DNA of 64,000 nt from Bathymodiolus brooksi. Taxonomy: Eukaryota > Mollusca > Bivalvia > Mytilida > Modiolidae. This document shows positions 14,501-30,543 of this stretch, piece by piece. The DNA lies in contig OY804586.1 of NCBI GenBank assembly GCA_963680875.1, forward strand, positions 51,866,203 to 51,930,202. The letters are read 5' to 3'. Positions within the stretch are counted from its first letter, which is position 1. Each line of letters begins with the position of its first letter. The position numbers and the translations under genes were made by a program. The notes below the pieces were generated by a model that had not been told where the DNA came from, searched no databases, and saw nothing but the letters and a program-made list of their open reading frames with translations.

Positions 14501-17500
14501 TCGTTGATTTATTGTTAGTTACTTAACATCTATCGACCATCATGGTCTTGATCGTCGATTTATTGTTAGTTACTTAACATCTATGGACCATCATGGTCGT
14601 GATATTTGATTTATTGTTAGTTACTTAACATCTATGGACCATCATGGTCTTGATCGTTGATAAATTGTTAGTTACTTAACATCTATCGACCATCATGGTC
14701 GTGATCGTTGATTTATTGTTAGTTACTTAACATCTATGGACCATCATAGTCGTGATCGTTGATTTATTGTTAGTTACTTAACATCTATGGACCATCATGG
14801 TCGTCATCGTTGATTTATTGTTAGTTTCTTAACATCTATGAACCATCATGGTCTTGATCGTTGATTTATTGTTAGTTACTTAACATCTATGGACCACCAT
14901 GGTCTTGATCGTTGATTTATTGTTAATAACTTAACATCTATGGACCATCATGGTGGTGATCGTTGATTTATTGTTAGTAACTTAACATCTATGGACCATC
15001 ATGGTCTTGATTGTTGATTTATTGTTAGTTACTTAACATCTATGGACCATCATGGTCTTGATCGTTGATTTATTGTTAGTTACTTAACATCTATGGACCA
15101 TCATGGTCTTGATCGTTGATTTATTGTTAGTTACTTAACATCTATGGACCATCATGGTCGTGATCGTTGATTTATTGTTAGTTACTTAACATCTATGGAC
15201 CATCATGGTCTTGATCGTTGATTTATTGTTAGTTACTTAACATCTATGGACCATCATGGTCGTCATCGTTGATTTATTGTTAGTTACTTAACATCTATCG
15301 ACCATCATGGTCTTGATCGTCGATTTAATGTTAGTTACTTAACATCTATGGACCATCATGGTCGTGATCGTTGATTTATTGTTAGTAACTTAACATCTAT
15401 GGACCATCATGGTCGTGATCGTTGATTTATTGTTAGTTACTTATCATCTATGGACCATCATGGTCTTGATCGTTGATTTATTGTTAGTAACTTAACATCT
15501 ATGGACCATCATGGTCTTGATCGTCGATTTATTGTTAGTTACTTAACATCTATGGACCACCATGGTCTTGATCGTTGATTTATTGTTAGTAACTTAACAT
15601 CTATGGACCATCATGGTCTTGATCGTCGATTTATTGTTAGTTACTTAACGTCTATGGACCATCATGGTGGTGATCGTTGATTTATTGTTAGTAACTTAAC
15701 ATCTATGGACCATCATGGTCGTGATCGTTGATTTATTGTTAGTTACTTAACATCTATGGACCATCATGGTCTTGATCGTTGATTTATTGTTTGTTACTTA
15801 ACATCTATTGACCATCATGGTCTTGATCGTTGATTTATTGTTAGTTACTTAACATCTATGGACCATCATGGTCTTGATCGTCGATTTATTGTTAGTTACT
15901 TAACATCTATAGACCATCATGGTCGTGATTGTTGATTTATTGTTAGTTACTTAACATCTATGGACCATCATGGTCGTTATCGTTGATTTATTGTTAGTTA
16001 CCTAACATCTATGGACCATCATGGTCTTGATCGTTGATTTATTGTTCGTTACTTAACATCTATGGACCATCATGGTCGTGATCGTTGATTTATTGTTAGT
16101 TACTTAACATCTATCGACCAACATGGTCTTGATCATTGATTTATTGTTAGTAACTTAACATCTATGGACCATCGTGGTCTTGATCGTTGATTTATTGTTA
16201 GTTACTTAACATCTATGGACCATCATGGTCGTGATCGTTGATTTATTGTTAGTTACTTAACATCTATGGACCATCATGGTCTTGATCGTTGATTTATTGT
16301 TAGTTACTTAACATCTATGGACCATCATGGTCGTGATCGTTGATTTATTGTTAGTTACTTAACATCTATGGACCATCATGGTCTTGATCGTTGATTTATT
16401 GTTAGTTACTTAACATCTATGGACCATCATGGTCGTCATCGTTGATTTATTGTTAGTTACTTAACATCTATGGACCATCATGGTCTTGATCGTTGATTTA
16501 TTGTTAGTTACTTAATATCTATGGACCACCATGGTCTTGATCGTTGATTTATTGTTAGTTACTTAACATCTATGGACCATCATGGTGGTGATCGTTGATT
16601 TATTGTTAGCAACTTAACATCTATGGACCATCATGGTCGTGATCGTTGATTTATTGTTAGTTACTTAACATCTATGGACCATCATGGTCGTGATCGTTGA
16701 TTTATTGTTAGTTACTTAACATCTATGGACCATCATGGTCTTGATCGTTGATTTATTGTTAGTTACTTAACATCTATGGACCATCATGGTCGTGATCGTT
16801 GATTTATTGTTAGTTACTTAACATCTATGGACCATCATGGTCGTGATCGTTGATTTATTGTTAGTTACTTAACATCTATGGACCATCATGGTCTTGATCG
16901 TTGATTTATTGTTAGTTACTTAACATCTATTGATCATCATGTTCGTGATCGTTGATTTATTGTTAGTTACTTAACATCTATGGACCATTATGGTCTTGAT
17001 CGTTGATTTATTGTTAGTTACTTAACATCTATGGACCATCATGGTCTTGATCGTCGATTTATTGTTAGTTACTTAACATCTATGGACCATCATGGTCTTG
17101 ATCGTTGATTTATTGTTAGTTACTTAACATCTATCGACCATCATGGTCTTGATCGTTGATTTATTGTTACTTACTTAACATCTATGGACCATCATGGTCG
17201 TGATCGTTGATTTATTGTAAGTAACTTAACATCTATGGACCATCATTGTCTTGATCGTCGATTTATTGTTAGTTACTTAACATCTATCGACCATCATGGT
17301 CGTGATCGTTGATTTATTGTTAGTTACTTAACATCTATGGACCATCATGGTTTGATCGTTGATTTATTGTTAGTTACTTAACATCTATGGACCATCATGG
17401 TGGTGATCGTTGATTTATTGTTAGTTACTTAACATCTATTGACCATCATGGTCTTGATCGTTGATTTATTGTTAGTTACTTAACATCTATTGACCATCAT

Positions 17501-19585
17501 GGTCTTGATCGTTGATTTATTGTTAGTTACTTAACATCTATTGACCATCATGGTCTTGATCGTTGATTTATTGTTAGTTACTTAACATCTATGGACCATC
17601 ATGGTCGTGATCGTTGTTTTATTGTTAGTTACTTAACATCTATGGACCACCATGGTCTTGATCGTTGATTTATTGTTAGTTACTTAACATCTATGGACCA
17701 TCCTGGTGGTGATCGTTGATTTAGTGTTAGTTACTTAACATCTATGGACCACCATGGTCTTGATCGTTGATTTATTGTTAGTTACTTAACATCTATGGAC
17801 CATCATGGTCTTGATCGTTGATTTATTGTTAGTTACTTAACATCTATGGACCACCATGGTCTTGATCGTTGATTTATTGTTAGTTACTTAACATCTATGG
17901 ACCATCATGGTCTTGATCGTTGATTTATTGTTTGTTACTTAACATCTATTGACCATCATGGTCTTGATTGTTGATTTATTGTTAGTTACTTAACATCTAT
18001 GGACCATCATGGTCTTGATCGTTGATTTATTGTTAGTTACTTAACATCTATGGACCATCATGGTCTTGATCGTCGATTTATTGTTAGTTACTTAACATCT
18101 ATGGACCACCATGGTCTTGATCGTTGATTTATTGTTAGTTACTTAACATCTATGGACCTTCATGGTCGTGATCGTTGATTTATTGTTAGTTACTTAACAT
18201 CTATGGACCATCATGGTCTTGATCGTTGATTTATTGTTAGTTACTTAACATCTATGGACCATCATGGTCTTGATCGTTGATTTATTGTTAGTTACTTAAC
18301 ATCTATGGACCATCATGGTCGTGATCGTTGATTTATTGTTAGTTACTTAACATCTATCGACCATCATGGTCGTGATCGTTGATTTATTGTTAGTTACTTA
18401 ACATCTATGGACCATCATGGTTTGATCGTTGATTTATTGTTAGTTACTTAACATCTATGGACCATCATGGTGGTGATCGTTGATTTATTGTTAGCTACTT
18501 AACATCTATTGCCCATCATGGTCTTGATCGTTGATTTATTGTTAGTTACTTAACATCTATGGACCATCATGGTCTTGATCGTTGATTTATTGTTAGTTAC
18601 TTAACATCTATGGACCATCATGGTCGTGATCGTTGATTTATTGTTAGTTACTTAACATCTATGGACCACCATGGTCTTGATCGTTGATTTATTGTTAGTT
18701 ACTTAACATCTATGGACCATCCTGGTGGTGATCGTTGATTTAGTGTTAGTTACTTAACATCTATGGACCACCATGGTCTTGATCGTTGATTTATTGTTAG
18801 TTACTTAACATCTATGGACCATCATGGTCTTGATCGTTGATTTATTGTTAGTTACTTAACATCTATGGACCACCATGGTCTTGATCGTTGATTTATTGTT
18901 AGTTACTTAACATCTATGGACTATCATGGTCTTGATCGTTGATTTATTGTTTGTTACTTAACATCTATTGACCATCATGGTCTTGATTGTTGATTTATTG
19001 TTAGTTACTTAACATCTATGGACCATCATGGTCTTGATCGTTGATTTATTGTTAGTTACTTAACATCTATGGACCATCATGGTCTTGATCGTCGATTTAT
19101 TGTTAGTTACTTAACATCTATGGACCACCATGGTCTTGATCGTTGATTTATTGTTAGTTACTTAACATCTATGGACCATCATGGTCTTGATCGTCGATTT
19201 ATTGTTAGTTACTTAACATCTATGGACCACCATGGTCTTGATCGTTGATTTATTGTTAGTTACTTAACATCTATGGACCATCATGGTCTTGATCGTTGAT
19301 TTATTGTTAGTTACTTAACATCTATGGACCATCATGGTCTTGATCGTTGATTTATTGTTAGTTACTTAACATCTATGGACCATCATGGTCGTGATCGTTG
19401 ATTTATTGTTAGTTACTTAACATCTATGGACCATCATGGTCGTGATCGTTGATTTATTGTTAGTTACTTAACATCTATGGACCATCATGGTCGTGATCGT
19501 TGATTTATTGTTAGTTATTTAACATCTATGGACCATCATGGTCGTGATCGTTGATTTATTGTTAGTTATTTAACATCTATGGACC
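11580..19585. repeat. 8.0-kb higher-order block, copy A, in the 51-bp satellite
   Basis: Unit variants here recur in the same order 8,005 bp downstream (157 units minus two shared 1-base deletions). The unique CATGATGG unit at 12,396 matches 20,401, and the TCAATTTAAT unit at 13,076 matches 21,081. Left of about 11,580 and left of about 19,585 the variants no longer match, which sets the boundary. Part of the block (around 9,590 to 12,396) is itself related to older sequence 2,805 bp upstream (55 units) through the shared ACATATATGG variant. Confidence 0.82.
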
Positions 19586-22500
19586 ATCATGGTCGTGATC
19601 GTTGATTTATTGTTAGTTACTTAACATCTATGGACCATCATAGTCTTGATCGTTGATTTATTGTTAGTAACTTAACATCTATGGACCATCATGGTCGTCA
19701 TCGTTGATTTATTGTTAGTTACTTAACATCTATCGACCATCATGGTCTTGATCGTCGATTTATTGTTAGTTACTTAACATCTATGGACCATCATGGTCGT
19801 GATCGTTGATTTATTGTTAGTTACTTAACATCTATGGACCATCATGGTCTTGATCGTTGATTTATTGTTCGTTACTTAACATCTATGGACCATCATGGTC
19901 GTGATCGTTGATTTATTGTTAGTTACTTAACATCTATGGACCATCATGGTCGTGATCGTTGATTTATTGTTAGTTACTTAACATCTATGGACCATCATGG
20001 TCTTGATCGTTGATTTATTGTTCGTTACTTAACATCTATGGACCATCATGGTCGTGATCGTTGATTTATTGTTAGTTACTTAACATCTATCGACCATCAT
20101 GGTCGTCATCGTTGATTTATTGTTAGTTTCTTAACATCTATGAACCATCATGGTCTTGATCGTTGATTTATTGTTAGTTACTTAACATCTATGGACCACC
20201 ATGGTCTTGATCGTTGATTTATTGTTAATAACTTAACATCTATGGACCATCATGGTGGTGATCGTTGATTTATTGTTAGTAACTTAACATCTATGGACCA
20301 TCATGGTCTTGATTGTTGATTTATTGTTAGTTACTTAACATCTATGGACCATCATGGTCTTGATCGTTGATTTATTGTTAGTTACTTAACATATATGGAC
20401 CATGATGGTCTTGATCGTTGATTTATTGTTAGTTACTTAACATCTATGGACCATCATGGTCGTGATCGTTGATTTATTGTTAGTTACTTAACATCTATGG
20501 ACCATCATGGTCGTCATCGTTGATTTATTGTTAGTTACTTAACATCTATCGACCATCATGGTCTTGATCGTCGATTTATTGTTAGTTACTTAACATCTAT
20601 GGACCATCATGGTCTTGATCGTTGATTTATTGTTAGTTACTTAACATCTATGGACCATCATGGTCGTGATCGTTGATTTATTGTTAGTTACTTAACATCT
20701 ATGGACCATCATGGTCTTGATCGTTGATTTATTGTTAGCTACTTAACATCTATCGACCATCATTGTCTTGATCATTGATTTATTGTTAGTAACTTAACAT
20801 CTATGGACCATCATGGTTGTGATCGTTGATTTATTGTTAGTTACTTAACATCTATGGACCATCATAGTCTTGATCGTTGATTTATTGTTAGTAACTTAGC
20901 ATCTATGGACCATCATGGTCGTCATCGTTGATTTATTGTTAGTTACTTAACATCTATCGACCATCATGGTCTTGATCGTCGATTTATTGTTAGTTACTTA
21001 ACATCTATGGACCATCATGGTCGTGATCGTTGATTTATTGTTAGTAACTTAACATCTATGGACCATCATGGTCTTGATCGTCAATTTAATGTTAGTTACT
21101 TAACATCTATGGACCATCATGGTCGTGATCGTTGATTTATTGTTAGTTACTTAACATCTATGGACCATCATGGTCTTGATCGTTGATTTATTGTTAGTAA
21201 CTTAACATCTATGGACCATCATGGTCTTGATCGTCGATTTATTGTTAGTTACTTAACATCTATGGACCACTATGGTCTTGATCGTTGATTTATTGTTAAT
21301 AACTTAACGTCTATGGACCATCATGGTGGTGATCGTTGATTTATTGTTAGTAACTTAACATCTATGGACCATCATGGTCGTGATTGTTGATTTATTGTTA
21401 GTTACTTAACATCTATGGACCATCATGGTCTTGATCGTTGATTTATTGTTAGTTACTTAACATCTATGGAACATCATGGTCTTGATCGTTGATTTATTGT
21501 TAGTTACTTAACATCTATGGACCATCATGGTCGTGATCGTTGATTTATTGTTAGTTACTTATCATCTATGGACCATCATGGTCGTGATCGTTGATTTATT
21601 GTTAGTTACTTAACATCTATGGACCATCATGGTCTTGATCGTTGATTTATTGTTAGTTACTTAACATCTATCGACCATCATGGTCGTGATCGTTGATTTA
21701 TTGTTAGTTACTTAACATCTATGGACCATCATGGTCGTCATCGTTGATTTATTGTTAGTTACTTAACATCTATGGACCATCATGGTCTTGATCGTTGATT
21801 TATTGTTAGTTACTTAACATCTATGGACCATCATGGTCGTGATCGTTGATTTATTGTTAGTTACTTAACATCTATGGACCATCATGGTCTTGATCGTTGA
21901 TTTATTGTTAGTTACTTAACATCTATCGACCATCATTGTCTTGATCATTGATTTATTGTTAGTAACTTAACATCTATGGACCATCATGGTCGTGATCGTT
22001 GATTTATTGTTAGTTACTTAACATCTATGGACCATCATAGTCTTGATCGTTGATTTATTGTTAGTAACTTAACATCTATGGACCATCATGGTCGTCATCG
22101 TTGATTTATTGTTAGTTACTTAACATCTATCGACCATCATGGTCTTGATCGTCGATTTATTGTTAGTTACTTAACATCTATGGACCATCATGGTCGTGAT
22201 CGTTGATTTATTGTTAGTTACTTAACATCTATGGACCATCATGGTCTTGATCGTTGATTTATTGTTAGCTACTTAACATCTATCGACCATCATTGTCTTG
22301 ATCATTGATTTATTGTTAGTAACTTAACATCTATGGACCATCATGGTTGTGATCGTTGATTTATTGTTAGTTACTTAACATCTATGGACCATCATAGTCT
22401 TGATCGTTGATTTATTGTTAGTAACTTAGCATCTATGGACCATCATGGTCGTCATCGTTGATTTATTGTTAGTTACTTAACATCTATCGACCATCATGGT

Positions 22501-25500
22501 CTTGATCGTCGATTTATTGTTAGTTACTTAACATCTATGGACCATCATGGTCGTGATCGTTGATTTATTGTTAGTAACTTAACATCTATGGACCATCATG
22601 GTCTTGATCGTCAATTTAATGTTAGTTACTTAACATCTATGGACCATCATGGTCGTGATCGTTGATTTATTGTTAGTTACTTAACATCTATGGACCATCA
22701 TGGTCTTGATCGTTGATTTATTGTTAGTAACTTAACATCTATGGACCATCATGGTCTTGATCGTCGATTTATTGTTAGTTACTTAACATCTATGGACCAC
22801 TATGGTCTTGATCGTTGATTTATTGTTAATAACTTAACGTCTATGGACCATCATGGTGGTGATCGTTGATTTATTGTTAGTAACTTAACATCTATGGACC
22901 ATCATGGTCGTGATTGTTGATTTATTGTTAGTTACTTAACATCTATGGACCATCATGGTCTTGATCGTTGATTTATTGTTAGTTACTTAACATCTATGGA
23001 ACATCATGGTCTTGATCGTTGATTTATTGTTAGTTACTTAACATCTATGGACCATCATGGTCGTGATCGTTGATTTATTGTTAGTTACTTATCATCTATG
23101 GACCATCATGGTCGTGATCGTTGATTTATTGTTAGTTACTTAACATCTATGGACCATCATGGTCTTGATCGTTGATTTATTGTTAGTTACTTAACATCTA
23201 TCGACCATCATGGTCGTGATCGTTGATTTATTGTTAGTTACTTAACATCTATGGACCATCATGGTCGTCATCGTTGATTTATTGTTAGTTACTTAACATC
23301 TATGGACCATCATGGTCTTGATCGTTGATTTATTGTTAGTTACTTAACATCTATGGACCATCATGGTCGTGATCGTTGATTTATTGTTAGTTACTTAACA
23401 TCTATGGACCATCATGGTCTTGATCGTTGATTTATTGTTAGTTACTTAACATCTATCGACCATCATTGTCTTGATCATTGATTTATTGTTAGTAACTTAA
23501 CATCTATGGACCATCATGGTCGTGATCGTTGATTTATTGTTAGTTACTTAACATCTATGGACCATCATAGTCTTGATCGTTGATTTATTGTTAGTAACTT
23601 AACATCTATGGACCATCATGGTCGTCATCGTTGATTTATTGTTAGTTACTTAACATCTATCGACCATCATGGTCTTGATCGTCGATTTATTGTTAGTTAC
23701 TTAACATCTATGGACCATCATGGTCGTGATCGTTGATTTATTGTTAGTTACTTAACATCTATGGACCATCATGGTCTTGATCGTTGATTTATTGTTCGTT
23801 ACTTAACATCTATGGACCATCATGGTCGTGATCGTTGATAAATTGTTAATTACTTAACATCTATCGACCATCATTGTCTTGATCATTGATTTATTGTTAG
23901 TAACTTAACATCTATGGACCATCATGGTCGTGATCGTTGATTTATTGTTAGTTACTTAACATCTATGGACCATCATAGTCTTGATCGTTGATTTATTGTT
24001 AGTAACTTAACATCTATGGACCATCATGGTCGTCATCGTTGATTTATTGTTAGTTACTTAACATCTATCGACCATCATGGTCTTGATCGTCGATTTATTG
24101 TTAGTTACTTAACATCTATGGACCATCATGGTCGTGATATTTGATTTATTGTTAGTTACTTAACATCTATGGACCATCATGGTCTTGATCGTTGATAAAT
24201 TGTTAGTTACTTAACATCTATCGACCATCATGGTCGTGATCGTTGATTTATTGTTAGTTACTTAACATCTATGGACCATCATAGTCGTGATCGTTGATTT
24301 ATTGTTAGTTACTTAACATCTATGGACCATCATGGTCGTCATCGTTGATTTATTGTTAGTTTCTTAACATCTATGAACCATCATGGTCTTGATCGTTGAT
24401 TTATTGTTAGTTACTTAACATCTATGGACCACCATGGTCTTGATCGTTGATTTATTGTTAATAACTTAACATCTATGGACCATCATGGTGGTGATCGTTG
24501 ATTTATTGTTAGTAACTTAACATCTATGGACCATCATGGTCTTGATTGTTGATTTATTGTTAGTTACTTAACATCTATGGACCATCATGGTCTTGATCGT
24601 TGATTTATTGTTAGTTACTTAACATCTATGGACCATCATGGTCTTGATCGTTGATTTATTGTTAGTTACTTAACATCTATGGACCATCATGGTCGTGATC
24701 GTTGATTTATTGTTAGTTACTTAACATCTATGGACCATCATGGTCTTGATCGTTGATTTATTGTTAGTTACTTAACATCTATGGACCATCATGGTCGTCA
24801 TCGTTGATTTATTGTTAGTTACTTAACATCTATCGACCATCATGGTCTTGATCGTCGATTTAATGTTAGTTACTTAACATCTATGGACCATCATGGTCGT
24901 GATCGTTGATTTATTGTTAGTAACTTAACATCTATGGACCATCATGGTCGTGATTGTTGATTTATTGTTAGTTACTTAACATCTATGGACCATCATGGTC
25001 GTTATCGTTGATTTATTGTTAGTTACCTAACATCTATGGACCATCATGGTCTTGATCGTTGATTTATTGTTCGTTACTTAACATCTATGGACCATCATGG
25101 TCGTGATCGTTGATTTATTGTTAGTTACTTAACATCTATCGACCAACATGGTCTTGATCATTGATTTATTGTTAGTAACTTAACATCTATGGACCATCGT
25201 GGTCTTGATCGTTGATTTATTGTTAGTTACTTAACATCTATGGACCATCATGGTCGTGATCGTTGATTTATTGTTAGTTACTTAACATCTATGGACCATC
25301 ATGGTCTTGATCGTTGATTTATTGTTAGTTACTTAACATCTATGGACCATCATGGTCGTGATCGTTGATTTATTGTTAGTTACTTAACATCTATGGACCA
25401 TCATGGTCTTGATCGTTGATTTATTGTTAGTTACTTAACATCTATGGACCATCATGGTCGTCATCGTTGATTTATTGTTAGTTACTTAACATCTATGGAC

Positions 25501-28500
25501 CATCATGGTCTTGATCGTTGATTTATTGTTAGTTACTTAATATCTATGGACCACCATGGTCTTGATCGTTGATTTATTGTTAGTTACTTAACATCTATGG
25601 ACCATCATGGTGGTGATCGTTGATTTATTGTTAGCAACTTAACATCTATGGACCATCATGGTCGTGATCTTTGATTTATTGTTAGTTACTTAACATCTAT
25701 GGACCATCATGGTCGTGATCGTTGATTTATTGTTAGTTACTTAACATCTATGGACCATCATGGTCTTGATCGTTGATTTATTGTTAGTTACTTAACATCT
25801 ATGGACCATCATGGTCGTGATCGTTGATTTATTGTTAGTTACTTAACATCTATGGACCATCATGGTCGTGATCGTTGATTTATTGTTAGTTACTTAACAT
25901 CTATGGACCATCATGGTCTTGATCGTTGATTTATTGTTAGTTACTTAACATCTATTGATCATCATGTTCGTGATCGTTGATTTATTGTTAGTTACTTAAC
26001 ATCTATGGACCATTATGGTCTTGATCGTTGATTTATTGTTAGTTACTTAACATCTATGGACCATCATGGTCTTGATCGTCGATTTATTGTTAGTTACTTA
26101 ACATCTATGGACCATCATGGTCTTGATCGTTGATTTATTGTTAGTTACTTAACATCTATCGACCATCATGGTCTTGATCGTTGATTTATTGTTACTTACT
26201 TAACATCTATGGACCATCATGGTCGTGATCGTTGATTTATTGTAAGTAACTTAACATCTATGGACCATCATTGTCTTGATCGTCGATTTATTGTTAGTTA
26301 CTTAACATCTATCGACCATCATGGTCGTGATCGTTGATTTATTGTTAGTTACTTAACATCTATGGACCATCATGGTTTGATCGTTGATTTATTGTTAGTT
26401 ACTTAACATCTATGGACCATCATGGTGGTGATCGTTGATTTATTGTTAGTTACTTAACATCTATTGACCATCATGGTCTTGATCGTTGATTTATTGTTAG
26501 TTACTTAACATCTATTGACCATCATGGTCTTGATCGTTGATTTATTGTTAGTTACTTAACATCTATTGACCATCATGGTCTTGATCGTTGATTTATTGTT
26601 AGTTACTTAACATCTATGGACCATCATGGTCGTGATCGTTGATTTATTGTTAGTTACTTAACATCTATGGACCACCATGGTCTTGATCGTTGATTTATTG
26701 TTAGTTACTTAACATCTATGGACCATCCTGGTGGTGATCGTTGATTTAGTGTTAGTTACTTAACATCTATGGACCACCATGGTCTTGATCGTTGATTTAT
26801 TGTTAGTTACTTAACATCTATGGACCATCATGGTCTTGATCGTTGATTTATTGTTAGTTACTTAACATCTATGGACCACCATGGTCTTGATCGTTGATTT
26901 ATTGTTAGTTACTTAACATCTATGGACCATCATGGTCTTGATCGTTGATTTATTGTTTGTTACTTAACATCTATTGACCATCATGGTCTTGATTGTTGAT
27001 TTATTGTTAGTTACTTAACATCTATGGACCATCATGGTCTTGATCGTTGATTTATTGTTAGTTACTTAACATCTATGGACCATCATGGTCTTGATTGTCG
27101 ATTTATTGTTAGTTACTTAACATCTATGGACCACCATGGTCTTGATCGTTGATTTATTGTTAGTTACTTAACATCTATGGACCTTCATGGTCGTGATCGT
27201 TGATTTATTGTTAGTTACTTAACATCTATGGACCATCATGGTCTTGATCGTTGATTTATTGTTAGTTACTTAACATCTATGGACCATCATGGTCTTGATC
27301 GTTGATTTATTGTTAGTTACTTAACATCTATGGACCATCATGGTCGTGATCGTTGATTTATTGTTAGTTACTTAACATCTATCGACCATCATGGTCGTGA
27401 TCGTTGATTTATTGTTAGTTACTTAACATCTATGGACCATCATGGTTTGATCGTTGATTTATTGTTAGTTACTTAACATCTATGGACCATCATGGTGGTG
27501 ATCGTTGATTTATTGTTAGCTACTTAACATCTATTGCCCATCATGGTCTTGATCGTTGATTTATTGTTAGTTACTTAACATCTATGGACCATCATGGTCT
27601 TGATCGTTGATTTATTGTTAGTTACTTAACATCTATGGACCATCATGGTCGTGATCGTTGATTTATTGTTAGTTACTTAACATCTATGGACCACCATGGT
27701 CTTGATCGTTGATTTATTGTTAGTTACTTAACATCTATGGACCATCCTGGTGGTGATCGTTGATTTAGTGTTAGTTACTTAACATCTATGGACCACCATG
27801 GTCTTGATCGTTGATTTATTGTTAGTTACTTAACATCTATGGACCATCATGGTCTTGATCGTTGATTTATTGTTAGTTACTTAACATCTATGGACCACCA
27901 TGGTCTTGATCGTTGATTTATTGTTAGTTACTTAACATCTATGGACTATCATGGTCTTGATCGTTGATTTATTGTTTGTTACTTAACATCTATTGACCAT
28001 CATGGTCTTGATTGTTGATTTATTGTTAGTTACTTAACATCTATGGACCATCATGGTCTTGATCGTTGATTTATTGTTAGTTACTTAACATCTATGGACC
28101 ATCATGGTCTTGATCGTCGATTTATTGTTAGTTACTTAACATCTATGGACCACCATGGTCTTGATCGTTGATTTATTGTTAGTTACTTAACATCTATGGA
28201 CCATCATGGTCTTGATCGTCGATTTATTGTTAGTTACTTAACATCTATGGACCACCATGGTCTTGATCGTTGATTTATTGTTAGTTACTTAACATCTATG
28301 GACCATCATGGTCTTGATCGTTGATTTATTGTTAGTTACTTAACATCTATGGACCATCATGGTCTTGATCGTTGATTTATTGTTAGTTACTTAACATCTA
28401 TGGACCATCATGGTCGTGATCGTTGATTTATTGTTAGTTACTTAACATCTATGGACCATCATGGTCGTGATCGTTGATTTATTGTTAGTTACTTAACATC

Positions 28501-28610
28501 TATGGACCATCATGGTCGTGATCGTTGATTTATTGTTAGTTATTTAACATCTATGGACCATCATGGTCGTGATCGTTGATTTATTGTTAGTTATTTAACA
28601 TCTATGAACC
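19585..28610. repeat. 8.0-kb higher-order block, copy B (with a 1,530-bp gain and a 510-bp loss)
   Basis: Tandem copy of the preceding block. Its shift from copy A is 8,005 bp at first, becomes 9,535 bp after an internal 1,530-bp tandem duplication, then falls to 9,025 bp after loss of ten units (copy A keeps about 15,413-15,922; the second copy joins directly near 24,950). The GTTTGATCG deletion units at 17,350/26,376 and 18,420/27,446 fit the final shift. The net length, 8,005 + 1,530 - 510 = 9,025, predicts the observed end near 28,610, where variant order diverges. Sequence from 28,610 to 30,565 is more homogeneous and carries its own variants such as CATGATCTTG and TTATTTAACA. Confidence 0.82.
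20730..23789. repeat. 1,530-bp (30-unit) tandem duplication inside copy B
   Basis: Copies 20,730-22,259 and 22,260-23,789. Markers are TCAATTTAAT at 21,081 and 22,611, and ACTTAACGT at about 21,302 and 22,832, each 1,530 bp apart. The two copies appear nearly identical by eye. The corresponding segment occurs once in copy A (about 12,725-14,255), so this gain happened after the 8-kb duplication. Confidence 0.85.
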
Positions 28611-30543
28611 ATCATGGTCGTGATCGTTGATTTATTGTTAGTTACTTAACATCTATGGACCATCATGGTCTTGATCGTCGATTTATTGTTAGTTACTTAA
28701 CATCTATGGACCACCATGGTCGTGATCGTTGATTTATTGTTAGTTACTTAACATCTATCGACCATCATGGTCTTGATCGTTGATTTATTGTTAGTTACTT
28801 AACATCTATGGACCACCATGGTCGTGATCGTTGATTTATTGTTAGTTACTTAACATCTATGGACCATCATGGTCGTGATCGTTGATTTATTGTTAGTTAT
28901 TTAACATCTATGGACCATCATGGTCTTGATCGTTGATTTATTGTTAGTTTCTTAACATCTATGGACCATCATGGTCGTGATCGTTGATTTATTGTTAGTT
29001 ATTTAACATCTATCGACCATCATGGTGGTGATCGTTGATTTATTGTTAGTTACTTAACATCTATGGACCATCATGGTCTTGATCGTTGATTTATTGTTAG
29101 TTACTTAACATCTATGAACCACCATGGTCGTGATCGTTGATTTATTGTTAGCTACTTAACATCTATGGACCATCATGATCTTGATCGTTGATTTATTGTT
29201 AGTTACTTAACATCTATGGACCATCATGGTATTGATCGTTGATTTATTGTTAGTTACTTAACATCTATGGACCATCATGGTCGTGATCGTTGATTTATTG
29301 TTAGTTACTTAACATCTATGGACCATCATGATCTTGATCGTTGATTTATTGTTAGTTACTTAACATCTATGGACCATCATGATCTTGATCGTTGATTTAT
29401 TGTTAGTTACTTAACATCTATGGACCATCATGGTCGTGATCGTTGATTTATTGTTAGTTACTTAACATCTATGGACCACCATGGTCGTGATCGTTGATTT
29501 ATTGTTAGTTACTTAACATCTATGGACCATCATGATCTTGATCGTTGATTTATTGTTAGTTACTTAACATCTATTGACCATCATGGTCGTCATCGTTGAT
29601 TTATTGTTAGTTACTTAACATCTATCGACCATCATGGTCGTGATCGTTGATTTATTGTTCGTTACTTAACATCTATTGACCATCATGGTCGTGATCGTTG
29701 ATTTATTGTTAGTTACTTAACATCTATGGACCATCATGGTCTTGATCGTTGATTTATTGTTAGTTACTTAACATCTATGGACCACCATGGTCTTGATCGT
29801 TGATTTATTGTTAGCTACTTAACATCTATGGACCATCATGGTGGTGATCGTTGATTTATTGTTAGTTTCTTAACATCTATTGACCATCATGGTCGTGATC
29901 GTTGATTTATTGTTAGTTACTTAACATCTATGGACCATCATGGTCTTGATCGTTGATTTATTGTTAGTAACTTAACATCTATGGACCATCATGGTGGTGA
30001 TCGTTGATTTATTGTTAGTTACTTAACATCTATGGACCACCATGGTCGTGATCGTTGATTTATTGTTAGTTACTTAACATCTATGGACCATCATGATCTT
30101 GATCGTTGATTTATTGTTAGTTATTTAACATCTATGGACCATCATGGTCGTGATCGTTGATTTATTGTTAGTTATTTAACATCTATGGACCATCATGATC
30201 TTGATCGTTGATTTATTGTTAGTTATTTAACATCTATGGACCATCATGATCTTGATCGTTGATTTATTGTTAGTTATTTAACATCTATGGACCATCATGG
30301 TCGTGATCGTTGATTTATTGTTAGTTACTTAACATCTATGGACCATCATGATCTTGATCGTTGATTTATTGTTAGTTATTTAACATCTATGGACCATCAT
30401 GATCTTGATCGTTGATTTATTGTTAGTTATTTAACATCTATGGACCATCATGGTCGTGATCGTTGATTTATTGTTAGTTACCTAACATCTATTGACCATC
30501 ATGGTCGTGATCGTTGATTTATTGTTAGTTACTTAACATCTAT

